Source: Rhodopirellula europaea 6C
GTDB lineage: Bacteria; Planctomycetota; Planctomycetia; Pirellulales; Pirellulaceae
Reading direction: 5' to 3'
NCBI RefSeq assembly: GCF_000338295.1
Contig: NZ_ANMO01000028.1
Location: 1-64,000 of the forward strand
DNA length: 64,000 nucleotides
Each line of letters starts with the position of its first letter. Within the stretch, counting starts at the first letter, position 1. Below the pieces are notes generated by a model. That model searched no databases, had not been told where the DNA came from, and worked only from the letters and a program-made list of their open reading frames with translations. Below, piece by piece: positions 26,810-35,600 of this stretch. A program made the translations under genes and the position numbers.

Positions 26810-28153
26810 ATGCCCACCTCCGCACCGCACAACAAACCACACGTTTCTTCACGTTGGGCCACGCTGATTCGCCGCGCCATTTTGGGCGGATGCGTCGTCG
26901 CCAGCACCTCATCCATGTCCGTCGCGTCGGCCAACGAACCGGCCTCCACTGAGTCGACATCGTCTTGGACTCAATTCCACGGCCCCAGCTCATACGGCGA
27001 CGCCGGATCCGGCACATTGCCTTCGACTTGGAGTGAAGACGACTACGCTTGGAAGACAAAACTCAACGCGAGACATGTGGGATCGCCTGTTGTGGCGGGC
27101 AACCAAGTCTTCTTGCTCGACACCGCGACCGATCCCGCCGACAAGTCAATGAAGTTGGATCTGGTCAGCATCGATGCATCGACCGGCGATGTCCTTTGGC
27201 GCCGCTCGCATCCGTTTGAAGAACGTCATCGCCACAGCCGCAACACCGCCGCGTCCAGCACGCCTGTTGTGCATGAGGGACATGTGTACTACGCATACGG
27301 CGACGCCAACCATGCCGAACTGCTGGCATACGATATGAAAGGCGAACCAGTCTGGTCGCGTGACTTAGGACCTTGGTCAGGAGTGCACGGTTTTGGTGCC
27401 AGCCCGGTCGTGATCGACTCCAAGTTGCTGCTTTTCAACGATCAGCAATCCAAGAGTTTGGAAGCGTGGCAGACACCAGGCAAGAGTTCCATGTTGGCGT
27501 TTAATCCCAAGACCGGTGAAACGATTTGGGAAACGCCCGTCACTTCAACGCGACCTTCGTACGGTGTCCCAACGACTGATGGCAAGCAACTGATTTGTGC
27601 CAGCACCGGTGACGGTGTGTTTGGTCTCGATCCCGAAACCGGCATGATGCTGTGGTCGCTCAAGGTGTTCAACAAACGATGCTGCAGCTCGCCGTTGGTG
27701 GTTGGCGACTTGGTGATCGGCACCTGTGGAAGCGGTGGCGGTGGAAACTATTTGTCCGCCGTCCGCATCCCGAAGAGTGCGTCTGATCAACCCACCGAAG
27801 CTTTCCGCATCACGACAGCCGCACCGTACGTCCCAACGCCCGCGGTCAAAGATAATTTGATGTTCTTGATCTCGGACAACGGGATCGCAACTTGCATCGA
27901 TTGGCAGGACGACGGCAAGAAAGTCTGGAACAAACGGCTGGGTGGCAATTTCGGTGCCTCGCCCATCATCATTGGCGATCAGCTGCTGGCGATTTCATTA
28001 GACGGAACCGCACACGTGATGCCTGCCGGCGATTCACCAAGCGGAGCCAAATCATTCGATTTAGGCGGCCCGGTCGGAGCCACACCCGCATTCGCGGATG
28101 GGCGTTTATTCGTTCGCATCAACGACGAACTGTGCTGCTTGAAGACAAAGTAG
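26810..28153 (+). CDS. Secreted PQQ-like beta-propeller protein
   Basis: A 447-residue protein from ATG 26810, which precedes a signal peptide (RWATLIRRAILGGCVVASTS ending near VASANEP). The rest is an eight-bladed-type propeller of PQQ_2 repeats: WSEDDYAWKTKL, DASTGDVLWRRS, YDMKGEPVWSRDL, NPKTGETIWETPV, DPETGMMLWSLKV, DDGKKVWNKRLGG. It lacks the calcium and PQQ ligands that define dehydrogenases and resembles BamB-like or planctomycete polyvinylalcohol-dehydrogenase-like propellers. Role probably structural or in protein-protein binding at the cell surface. Transcribed alone, divergent from the acyltransferase pair. Confidence 0.85.
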   Translation: MPTSAPHNKPHVSSRWATLIRRAILGGCVVASTSSMSVASANEPASTESTSSWTQFHGPSSYGDAGSGTLPSTWSEDDYAWKTKLNARHVGSPVVAGNQVFLLDTATDPADKSMKLDLVSIDASTGDVLWRRSHPFEERHRHSRNTAASSTPVVHEGHVYYAYGDANHAELLAYDMKGEPVWSRDLGPWSGVHGFGASPVVIDSKLLLFNDQQSKSLEAWQTPGKSSMLAFNPKTGETIWETPVTSTRPSYGVPTTDGKQLICASTGDGVFGLDPETGMMLWSLKVFNKRCCSSPLVVGDLVIGTCGSGGGGNYLSAVRIPKSASDQPTEAFRITTAAPYVPTPAVKDNLMFLISDNGIATCIDWQDDGKKVWNKRLGGNFGASPIIIGDQLLAISLDGTAHVMPAGDSPSGAKSFDLGGPVGATPAFADGRLFVRINDELCCLKTK

Positions 28154-28185
28154 TCGCACAGTGTCCTGAACGGTCATGCGGGACT

Positions 28186-31155
28186 CTACTGAGCCCGTGC
28201 GATCTCGATCGTTGCATCAGCGATCAACCGGTTTGGATACTGAGTCAAACGTGCCTCAGCACCTCGGAACCAACCCAACAATGGAGTCTGATATTCCGCC
28301 GGTACGTACGGTGAGGGACCGAACCGATCGGACGGCCAAGCTGTGCTGACAAACCGTCGCCGAGCGGGATCAAACTGGTAGTCGCCACCGAGCGGGCATT
28401 GTGGACGACCACCCAAAACCAACTCGGCTTCGTCAATGGCTTGTTCCACCGGCACGCCCAATTGAGCCACCAACGAATTCAAAAACTCGGCTCCCGCCAG
28501 ACTGGCCGTTGCCGCTCGCTCGTAAAGCTGTTGATTCACCCACCCTTCCAGCTTCGTGCCTTTCAAGTTGTCAATTCTTCCTCGCACTTGAGCGTGATCA
28601 TCCACTTCGTTCGCGGAAAGATGCTGCAGCGAAGCGTTCAACACATCGGGTTGGAATGACAACACGCTGAAGCCGCCACCGGTGTAGCGATACAAACCAC
28701 CGATCAATCGGTTCATCCCTGGTCCAACAGGTTGGCCACGTCCCAGCCCGAGCGGCAATCGATCCAGCGCACCGGGTTGAGGCCACGCACCGAGGTACCC
28801 TGGCAGAGTCTTGAGGGCTCGATACTTGCTAATCAAACCATCAATCGACTCAGGTTCAGGCGGGAACGAATCCTTGATGGCAGCGAACAAGTGCGTCGGC
28901 GGGCCGAGAGTTTCCGACGCGACGTGAGCTTGCAACGCGACCACGTCATCGGGAGCAAACTTCATCGCGACTTGTGTTGGCGGGCCGAGCTGCTTCGCCC
29001 AACTGCCATAGTTCTCCGGTTGCCAAGGTGCGATCTCAGCGTGAATGGTCAATCGTTCGCGACGCTCACCGGCGGTGGGTCCCGTTGGATCGATCGGAAA
29101 CTCTTCTCGTTGCACGCCAATCACAATCGGATCGAGTGAACTGAATTGATCACTGTACGCGGCAGCAATTTGCCCGTACCAACGTGACTCGCTGGCGGTC
29201 ACCGTTTCGACAGGATTATCGGCGATCGGCAAGAACGTTCCGCGAGCACCACGTCGTGTGTCGACCAAGTGATTGGCGAATGAAACCACACCGGTTCCAT
29301 CGGCTCGATCACCAAAATTCTCAGGCAGGAATCCCGCGTTGATCAAACCGTCGATCTCTTGAATCGCGGGTTCACCGGGGGCCGTGTTGGATTGTGCGGC
29401 CATACGAGCCAATCGAACCAATGCGATGTCGGCTTCCGCCTGCATCCGCCGACGAAGCTCGATCAAGTAAGAGGGCTCCAACAAACCTTGCAGCATCTCG
29501 GCGGAGAAGTAAGCAAAGATGGTGTCGTTGCGTTCCAACGGCATGTAGCTGCGAGCCAACTGAAAATCCGCTGTGGCGGCCAATGACTCACCGGTCTTCG
29601 CGACTTCCAAAAAACGGTCCGCAATGGTCTCGCTGTTTGTGACCAAGATGCATGGCCCGGCTTCGACCAAGAACGATCGCACGCGGTTGTCACTGCTGCG
29701 AAGCAACGTCGCGGAACCATGCTGCAGATCGACGTTCTTCAGCGTCACTGAGTCATCGCTATCGGCCAACTTGGTGCGGTCGCTATTCAAACTGCTGCGT
29801 AGCAAGAACACGTTCTTGGCATGAAACAAAACACCAATTGAGGCCCCGTCGTCCAGGTACATGTCGCGACCAATCAATGCTTGATCTTCAATCACGCTGG
29901 GACCCAGCAAACGACTCATCGCATTGGTCTGAACACCCAACTGACGTTCCAAACGTTCCGCGGATTCGTTGCTGATCCCACGCAGCGTGATCATTCGCGA
30001 GATGTCACCGCCGTACTCGAGTGTCAAATCGCGAAACCACAGGTAGTTTTCAAACGATCCATAACGAAGATAGAAGCACTCCGGCGGCACGTGCTCCGCC
30101 AACACTTCCATCGCGGGCGGCTCGACGGGTGCGGTCGAAACCGGAGGTTGCCAAACCGGCGCGGCAGGCAGCGGCAACGCGGCGACCTGAGTCGGGGTTG
30201 GGTCGTTCAAGGTTTGTTGCAGCGGACCACCTGCGGCAGCGACGGCGAACACTTCGTTGGCAACTCCGGCCGCACCACCGATCCACTCGAGCGTGTGAAG
30301 CAGCGGGTCTTCCGTTTCAGTTTCGTCACCTCGTCCAAACCAAGGGGGCAACGGCAAATTCAAACGCCCCGACAACATTGCGATCAGATAGGTTGGCACC
30401 CACGGCGGAGTGTCGGTTGCATCGATCTGTCGTTTCGCGGCCGCTGTGGTCTCATCCCACCAAGCCGTTTGCATGGTCCGAGCAAGCCCGGGATCGGCCA
30501 CCGGCCGAACGTCCACCATCGTCAGCGTGCCCAGGTGATCTCGCACGGGCACTGAGAACGGCTGGTCGCCGGTGAAGAGGAACATCACGCGGCGTCCGAC
30601 CGTTTGTTCCGTCGCATCGTCACTCGATGTCAATTCGCGAATCAGATTGCCGACTCGGTTCAGCAAACGGCCACGGCCGATTTGGGGCACGGGTTGCTCC
30701 GACGGCGGACGTCCCACCGTGACACGGATGTCGTTGCTCACCGGATAGAAAATTTTCGTTGTCGCCGGAGCGGGTTCTCCATCGATCGTCAGGGGACCTG
30801 GAGCAGGTCCGACGACCGGATTCCGCAGTGGCATTTCGATGACTGCCACGCCGTAAGGCTGGCCCGTGACAGCTTGCACACGAACATCGACCGCATTGGT
30901 GGCACCGTTCAGCGGCGGAGCAACCGCACCCTGCGAGAATGGACCTGGCGGGACCTGGCCGGGCTGCCCGAACGGTACCGGTGGAACTGGAGCAGGCTGA
31001 AGCGGTGTGGCGGGCAACTGAGCTTTTGCGACCGAAACGTCACCGGCAATCAATAAGCCAAACACCACCCCGGCGGACACCAGCACGGTCACGAGAAGGG
31101 TCTTCTCAGAAAACAATGTGCGAATGGGGGTGGATTGTTCAGACGGGGAAGGCAT
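28186..31155 (-). CDS. Large hypothetical membrane-anchored or secreted protein
   Basis: A 989-residue protein starting at ATG 31155 (MPSPSEQSTPIRTLFS). A hydrophobic segment (LLVTVLVSAGVVFGLLIAGD) ending in SVAKA is a signal peptide or anchor. A Pro-rich linker of ~35 residues follows (LPATPLQPAPVPPVPFGQPG). The remainder is globular with no catalytic motif recognised. Two stretches, FYLRYGSFENYLWFRDL and LERNDTIFAYFSAEMLQGLL, recall the DUF3352-type layout, in which large extracytoplasmic proteins alternate beta and helical repeats; this is a weak resemblance. It appears to be a planctomycete lineage protein. Convergent with the PQQ-propeller gene, 32 bases apart. Confidence 0.65.
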   Translation of the reverse strand: MPSPSEQSTPIRTLFSEKTLLVTVLVSAGVVFGLLIAGDVSVAKAQLPATPLQPAPVPPVPFGQPGQVPPGPFSQGAVAPPLNGATNAVDVRVQAVTGQPYGVAVIEMPLRNPVVGPAPGPLTIDGEPAPATTKIFYPVSNDIRVTVGRPPSEQPVPQIGRGRLLNRVGNLIRELTSSDDATEQTVGRRVMFLFTGDQPFSVPVRDHLGTLTMVDVRPVADPGLARTMQTAWWDETTAAAKRQIDATDTPPWVPTYLIAMLSGRLNLPLPPWFGRGDETETEDPLLHTLEWIGGAAGVANEVFAVAAAGGPLQQTLNDPTPTQVAALPLPAAPVWQPPVSTAPVEPPAMEVLAEHVPPECFYLRYGSFENYLWFRDLTLEYGGDISRMITLRGISNESAERLERQLGVQTNAMSRLLGPSVIEDQALIGRDMYLDDGASIGVLFHAKNVFLLRSSLNSDRTKLADSDDSVTLKNVDLQHGSATLLRSSDNRVRSFLVEAGPCILVTNSETIADRFLEVAKTGESLAATADFQLARSYMPLERNDTIFAYFSAEMLQGLLEPSYLIELRRRMQAEADIALVRLARMAAQSNTAPGEPAIQEIDGLINAGFLPENFGDRADGTGVVSFANHLVDTRRGARGTFLPIADNPVETVTASESRWYGQIAAAYSDQFSSLDPIVIGVQREEFPIDPTGPTAGERRERLTIHAEIAPWQPENYGSWAKQLGPPTQVAMKFAPDDVVALQAHVASETLGPPTHLFAAIKDSFPPEPESIDGLISKYRALKTLPGYLGAWPQPGALDRLPLGLGRGQPVGPGMNRLIGGLYRYTGGGFSVLSFQPDVLNASLQHLSANEVDDHAQVRGRIDNLKGTKLEGWVNQQLYERAATASLAGAEFLNSLVAQLGVPVEQAIDEAELVLGGRPQCPLGGDYQFDPARRRFVSTAWPSDRFGPSPYVPAEYQTPLLGWFRGAEARLTQYPNRLIADATIEIARAQ

Positions 31156-31281
31156 GATCAGTGTCTCGTGGAAGATTGGCAGCGTGGTTTTCACCAGCCG
31201 TGTCTTGCGACATTCTATTCGGGCCTGAATTTGGGCACGCGAATCCTGAACATTCGAAACCTCTCACCCAGAAAGTCAACC

Positions 31282-32664
31282 GTGGCCAGCCCGTCTCGAA
31301 GTGGTGTCTTCCAAGCCGAAACCGATGCCCGACTGGAAGCATACGCCGAAAGCATCAGTTTTGACTCGCGGCTGTACGAGCACGACATTCGCGGATCCAT
31401 CGCCCACGCGAACATGCTTCGCGACGTGGATCTGCTGACGGAAGAGGAATTCAAGCTCATCAAGGACACTTTGGAAACCATTCGAGGTGAACTGGATCGC
31501 GGCGAGTTGCCGATGCGGTTCGAACTCGAAGACATCCACATGCATGTCGAACAAGCCTTGATCGATCGGATTGGCGACACCGGCCGCAAACTGCACACCG
31601 CTCGCAGCCGAAACGACCAAGTCAGCACGGACACCCGAATGTGGATCCGGCAATCCCTCGATGAAATCGATGCGTTGTTGGTCGATCTGCAAGCCGCGTT
31701 TCTTTCGCGTTGTGAGAATGACTTTGACGTCGTCCTGCCCGCCTACACACACCTGCAGCGAGCCCAACCGGTGCTCGCGCCGCACTACTGGCTCGCCTAC
31801 ATCGAAAAACTGGAACGCGACCGGCAACGAATCGCCGATTGCCGAAAACGAGTCAACCAGTGCTCGCTCGGCATCGCTGCTGTCGCCGGCACGACTCTGC
31901 CCATCGATCGCCAGCACACCGCGTCGGCGCTCGATTTCGAAGGCATCACCGCGAACAGTCTCGACACCAGCAGCGACCGTGACTTTGTGGTTGAGTCTAC
32001 GTTTGTGATGTCCTTGATCGCATCCCACCTGAGCGGCTGGGCCGAAGAATGGATTTTGTGGAGCACGGTGGAGTTTGACTTCATCCAAATCCCACAAGCC
32101 TTCTGCACCGGCAGCAGCATCATGCCGCAAAAGGTGAACCCAGACACGCTGGAACTCACCCGCGGCAAATCGGCTCGCGTGATGGGTGCCCTGCAAACTC
32201 TGATGTTGCTGATCAAGAACTTGCCGCTGGCTTACAACCGCGACTTGCAAGAAGACAAACCACCGTTGTTTGATGCGTTCGACACAACTCGAGCGATGTT
32301 GGAGTTGGCCGCGCCGATCGTTCGCGGAGCAGAACTCAAACGGGAATCCATCGCGGCACGGATCGAAAAGGGATACCTCGATGCAACGACGTTGATGGAA
32401 TGGATGATCGCTCGCGGGATGCCACAACGAACCGCTCATCACTTGGTCGGTGCGATCGTTTCCGAAGCGATGCAGCAGGGCGTGACGCTGTCCGATTTGC
32501 CGCTGGAGACTTATCAAAAGCTCAGCGACCAAATCGACGAATCGGTCTATGAAGTGCTTGGCACGGCCAACGCAATCGCAGCGTTCCGCAGCGAAGGCTC
32601 CACCGCACCGGCACGCGTTCGCGAGCAGATCAAGCTGTGGACATCACGCCTAGAAAACGCGTGA
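31282..32664 (+). CDS. argH: Argininosuccinate lyase
   Basis: Cleaves argininosuccinate to arginine and fumarate in the last step of arginine synthesis. GTG 31282 is chosen because it gives a 460-residue protein, the normal family length, opening VASPSRSGVFQAETDARLEA; the frame is open further upstream without similarity. Visible are the family blocks SRNDQVSTDTRMW, TYTHLQRAQP-like AYTHLQRAQPVLAPHYW, and the fumarase/ASL signature GSSIMPQKVNPD with its catalytic Ser loop. Homotetrameric, cytosolic. No other arg gene is in the window. Confidence 0.95.
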   Translation: MASPSRSGVFQAETDARLEAYAESISFDSRLYEHDIRGSIAHANMLRDVDLLTEEEFKLIKDTLETIRGELDRGELPMRFELEDIHMHVEQALIDRIGDTGRKLHTARSRNDQVSTDTRMWIRQSLDEIDALLVDLQAAFLSRCENDFDVVLPAYTHLQRAQPVLAPHYWLAYIEKLERDRQRIADCRKRVNQCSLGIAAVAGTTLPIDRQHTASALDFEGITANSLDTSSDRDFVVESTFVMSLIASHLSGWAEEWILWSTVEFDFIQIPQAFCTGSSIMPQKVNPDTLELTRGKSARVMGALQTLMLLIKNLPLAYNRDLQEDKPPLFDAFDTTRAMLELAAPIVRGAELKRESIAARIEKGYLDATTLMEWMIARGMPQRTAHHLVGAIVSEAMQQGVTLSDLPLETYQKLSDQIDESVYEVLGTANAIAAFRSEGSTAPARVREQIKLWTSRLENA

Positions 32665-32731
32665 CGAACACATTGCAACCCGTAACCCACCGACGCCCGA
32701 CGCCGCTCGGTGAGAGATCAAAACAGCTGTA

Positions 32732-32755
32732 GCCCACCGACGCCGCTCGGTGGGC
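32732..32755. repeat. GTAGCC-led hairpin after argH
   Basis: Arms GCCCACCGA and TCGGTGGGC enclose CGCCGC, directly after TGTA. A degenerate copy of the left half and right half (ACCCACCGACGCC, GCTCGGTGAG) sits 40 bases upstream. It could serve as the argH terminator, but no T-run follows. Confidence 0.6.
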
Positions 32756-32781
32756 AGCCTGGGAATTGAAAAAGTGAAATT

Positions 32782-32858
32782 GACAATTGTAAATTTTAAA
32801 ATGCTGTGACGCTGGAAGTAGGTTGCCTGAATCCGCGATTTTGCATTTTGCAATTGTC
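32782..32858. repeat. AT-rich imperfect inverted repeat
   Basis: The left arm at 32782-32804 begins GACAATTG and ends AAAATGC; the right arm at 32843-32858 reads GCATTTTGCAATTGTC. The arms pair with a seven-base bulge on the left. The AT content is far above that of the surroundings. It may be a solo mobile-element remnant or a terminator-like structure. Confidence 0.55.
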
Positions 32859-32917
32859 CATTTGCCCTTTGCGATCAGCACCACAAAGACGCTGCAAGAA
32901 CGCCTCAAGAGCGAGAG

Positions 32918-32992
32918 TACCCCCTGCCCGATTCGAACGAGCGTTTCCGACCGGATATGGGCCGATGTCCTGGGCCACTAGACGAAGGGGGC
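32918..32992 (-). tRNA. Glu-type tRNA gene with an abnormal anticodon arm (75 bases)
   Basis: On the minus strand the body is that of tRNA-Glu: acceptor GCCCCCT with AGGGGGT, TC, D-arm GTCT-AGTGGCCC-AGGAC, variable AAAC, T-arm GCTCG-TTCGAAT-CGGGC, then A73. Every part has the canonical Glu length except the anticodon arm. That arm reads either as stem TCGGC/GTCGG with a nine-base loop CCATATCCG, or as a six-pair stem with loop CATATCC that lacks U33. No UUC or CUC anticodon is present. The first pair is G1-U72 and CCA is not encoded. The decoding identity therefore cannot be assigned. It may be a functional odd tRNA, a non-translational tRNA or a decaying copy. Confidence 0.75.
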
Positions 32993-33040
32993 GATGCGAG
33001 ACGGCCAGTCCAAACCGGCCATCTCTTGAATCGCAGGTGA

Positions 33041-33628
33041 TCAGTCGTCGATGCTTTTGACGACCTTGTCGATCAAACCATAACTGCACGCTTCGTCAGC
33101 GGACATGAAGCGGTCACGGTCGGTGTCCTCTTCGATCTTTTCGAGCGAGTGACCGGTGTGTTCGATCATGATCTCGTTCATGCGTTGCTTGATCCGGCGC
33201 AACTCAGCGACGTGGATTTCCACTTCACGAGCGGTGCCTTGCATGCCAGCAAGTGGCTGGTGAATCATGATGCGAGCGTTCGGCAATGCGAATCGTTTGC
33301 CCTTGGCACCGGCGGTCAACAAGACCGCACCCATCGAAGCGGCCTGTCCAATGCAGTATGTCGCGACGTCACACGAAACGAATTGCATCGTGTCGTAGAT
33401 CGCCATCCCCGCCGTGATGCTGCCACCAGGCGAGTTGATGTACATGTGGATGTCCTTCTTGGGATCATCGGCTTGCAAAAACAGCATTTGAGCGACGAGC
33501 GCGTTGCTGATTTGGTCGTCGACTTGTTGACCCAAAAAGATGATCCGGTCTTTCAGCAACCGGCTGTAAATGTCGTACGTGCGTTCTTCGCGGCCGTTGC
33601 TTTCGACCACGTAAGGAATGACGGGCAT
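33041..33628 (-). CDS. clpP: ATP-dependent Clp protease proteolytic subunit (first copy)
   Basis: A 195-residue ClpP, the barrel-forming serine protease partner of ClpX/ClpA/ClpC. The catalytic triad is intact: Ser98 in [17 protein letters not shown], His123 in [10 protein letters not shown], and Asp172 in [15 protein letters not shown]. The substrate-cleft segment [20 protein letters not shown] is canonical. It starts 58 bases after the stop of the second clpP on the same strand, so the two are a tandem unit. No trigger factor or clpX gene flanks the pair in this window. Confidence 0.96.
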   Translation of the reverse strand: MPVIPYVVESNGREERTYDIYSRLLKDRIIFLGQQVDDQISNALVAQMLFLQADDPKKDIHMYINSPGGSITAGMAIYDTMQFVSCDVATYCIGQAASMGAVLLTAGAKGKRFALPNARIMIHQPLAGMQGTAREVEIHVAELRRIKQRMNEIMIEHTGHSLEKIEEDTDRDRFMSADEACSYGLIDKVVKSIDD

Positions 33629-33686
33629 GATGATGTCCTAGTTGTTTTGGTTCGTTGAGAAGGGGAGGTCCGAAGTCTGAGAGGAA

Positions 33687-34370
33687 TCAGTCTTCGTCTT
33701 CTTCGCTTGCGGGAGTTCCCAACAAGAGGTCGTCAACGAGCCCATATTCTTTGGCTTGTTGTGCGTCCAAGAAGAAATCGCGATCGGTGTCCTTGGCGAT
33801 TTGCTCCACCGATTTGCCGCAATGGCTGGAGATGATTTCGTTCAGTTTGTCGCGATAGCGGAACATTTCCGCTGCTTGGATTTCAATGTCGCTGACTTGG
33901 CCTGAAACGCCGCCGAGCGGTTGGTGCATCATCACGCGACTGTTTGGCAAACAGAATCGTTTTCCCTTGGCACCACCGATCAACAACACGGCCGCTCCGC
34001 TGCAGGCTTCGCCGACGCAGTAGGTTGCGACGGGGCACGACAGCATTTGCATCGTGTCATAAATCGCCAACGTCGCGGTGACGCTGCCGCCGGGCGAGTT
34101 GATGTACAGGTGGATGTCTTTGCGACGATTTTCGCTCTGAAGATACAACAACTTCATCACGATTTCGTTGGCATTGGCGTAGTGGATCTCGCCTTGCATG
34201 AAAACGATTCGGTTTTCAAGCAACAAATCGCCCAGCGTCATCTGACGTTGGCGTTGATAACTCTGATAGGAAGCCGCGTTCGCGAGACGATGATCCGAAG
34301 CCATGGCGTGTTGCGCGTTTAGGTTCTGATCATGCAGGGACGGAAACGGGGAACCAAACGGATCGGACAT
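33687..34370 (-). CDS. clpP: ATP-dependent Clp protease proteolytic subunit (second, divergent copy)
   Basis: A 227-residue ClpP with ~35 extra N-terminal residues rich in Gln, Ser and His ([20 protein letters not shown]), possibly a propeptide. The triad is present: Ser124 in [19 protein letters not shown], His149 in [10 protein letters not shown], and Asp198 in [11 protein letters not shown]. The residues after the nucleophile read SGAA where the usual ClpP has SMGA. It probably forms mixed or separate rings with the first copy, as in other bacteria with two ClpP. It is first in the pair. Confidence 0.94.
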   Translation of the reverse strand: MSDPFGSPFPSLHDQNLNAQHAMASDHRLANAASYQSYQRQRQMTLGDLLLENRIVFMQGEIHYANANEIVMKLLYLQSENRRKDIHLYINSPGGSVTATLAIYDTMQMLSCPVATYCVGEACSGAAVLLIGGAKGKRFCLPNSRVMMHQPLGGVSGQVSDIEIQAAEMFRYRDKLNEIISSHCGKSVEQIAKDTDRDFFLDAQQAKEYGLVDDLLLGTPASEEDED

Positions 34371-34639
34371 TCGTGGTAGCCTTTGGCGTGGAATACAGGG
34401 TTGCCGTCATGAACAAAAGGCCCAATCGGGGCAAGAAGGTTCAGTGTTCGCGATTGAACACCAGGTGACAAGACGGGTTGACCCGCGAAGGTGTTCTCCG
34501 ATGCCCTTGGGATGCGTGCTAAACTACGCATCTTAACGTTCCGGCCCGTTTCACCCGCCCTTCACCCCGCCTGACGAAGCCGGCCCCGCCACCGGCAACG
34601 CCCCCCGCCCCACACGCTCCCCACCCCAGGTTCCACACC

Positions 34640-35491
34640 ATGCGTTTGAAAACGATTGTCTTTCGCCAGCCCGCCGATTCACTTCCTGCCAGTCCACGAT
34701 TCACTTCCGCCCGTTTAACGGCGTGTATTTTGGGCGGATTCGCCTGCCTTTCGATTTTTTCCGGCACGCATTTTCGCAGTGCGGAGGCTCAAGACGTTTC
34801 CGCGGCAGGTGTCTCCAGCCAAACATCCGAGAGCGATGCCGATGTCTTGGCTCCCTATCGCGAAGCGGCCACCAAACGCTGGGAAAAGGAGATCCAGAAA
34901 TACGAGACTCTCGACGCGAAAACCACTGATCCGGCGGACGGAATTTTGCTGATCGGCAGCAGTAGCATTCGCCGCTGGGATTCCGCCGCCGAAGACTTGG
35001 CACCATTTCGAGTCATCCCCAGGGGCTACGGAGGCGCCAAGTACTCGGACCTTGCCGTATTCGCTGAGCGGCTGATCACGCCCCATGATTTCCGTGCTGT
35101 GGTGATCTTCGTTGGCAACGACATCTCGGGCAAAGAAAACGATGCAACGCCCGAGGAAGTCAAACGATTGGTTCGCCACGTCGTCGCTGTTACCCGCGAG
35201 CATCGCCCGGGCGCACCTGTATTGCTGGTCGAAGTCACGCCGACACGCTCACGCTACGACGCCTGGCCAAAAATTCGCGAACTGAACGCGATGTTGCGAG
35301 AAGTTTGCTTTACCGAGCCCAACGTTCACTTCGTCGCGACGGCGGAAACGTTTTTGACGCACGACAATCAACCGCGAGAAAACCTGTTCGTCGACGATCA
35401 GTTGCACCTCAACGAAGAAGGCTACGACATCTGGGGCGACATCATTCGCGATCGCCTGATCGAAGTTTTGCGTGAACAGACACGCGATTGA
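34640..35491 (+). CDS. Secreted SGNH/GDSL hydrolase
   Basis: A 283-residue extracytoplasmic esterase. The N-terminal ~55 residues hold a hydrophobic stretch (LTACILGGFACLSIFSGTHF) after a basic region and then a cleavable region (SAEAQDVS). The SGNH blocks are clear: block I ILLIGSSSIRRWDSAAEDL (Ser), Gly in RGYGGAKYSDL, block III VVIFVGNDIS (Asn), and block V DDQLHLNEEGYDIWG (Asp-x-x-His). Likely deacetylates or cleaves esters on polysaccharides; substrate unknown. Convergent with the NHL-propeller gene. Confidence 0.85.
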   Translation: MRLKTIVFRQPADSLPASPRFTSARLTACILGGFACLSIFSGTHFRSAEAQDVSAAGVSSQTSESDADVLAPYREAATKRWEKEIQKYETLDAKTTDPADGILLIGSSSIRRWDSAAEDLAPFRVIPRGYGGAKYSDLAVFAERLITPHDFRAVVIFVGNDISGKENDATPEEVKRLVRHVVAVTREHRPGAPVLLVEVTPTRSRYDAWPKIRELNAMLREVCFTEPNVHFVATAETFLTHDNQPRENLFVDDQLHLNEEGYDIWGDIIRDRLIEVLREQTRD

Positions 35492-35514
35492 TTCGTCGCC
35501 AATGAGTTCGTCGC

Positions 35515-35534
35515 CCGTTGGCTCCGCCCAACGG
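35515..35534. repeat. Intergenic hairpin, first of two
   Basis: Arms CCGTTGG and CCAACGG around CTCCGC, preceded by GTCGC. It lies after the SGNH hydrolase stop and has the same layout as the hairpins at 15253 and 32732. Confidence 0.5.
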
Positions 35535-35563
35535 AGATCCACCCCCGCAACAGCGAAGTGAGT

Positions 35564-35583
35564 CGATTGGCCGGAGCCAATCG
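35564..35583. terminator. Candidate bidirectional terminator hairpin
   Basis: Perfect arms CGATTGGC and GCCAATCG enclose a CGGA tetraloop between two convergent genes. There is no T-run on either side, so intrinsic termination is not certain. Confidence 0.4.
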
Positions 35584-35600
35584 GCGACATTGGTCACCTG

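Larger units (their letters stand above)
32665..33040. other. 376-base gene-free region with repeats and a tRNA-like gene
   Basis: Between argH and clpP lie a GTAGCC-led hairpin with a degenerate second copy (32690-32755), an AT-rich inverted repeat (32782-32858) and a tRNA-like gene (32918-32992). No protein gene is seen. Confidence 0.6.

Noticed and set aside
31276-32532. A 400-codon open frame opposite argH
   Set aside because: Antisense of a confidently identified argH with no family resemblance.
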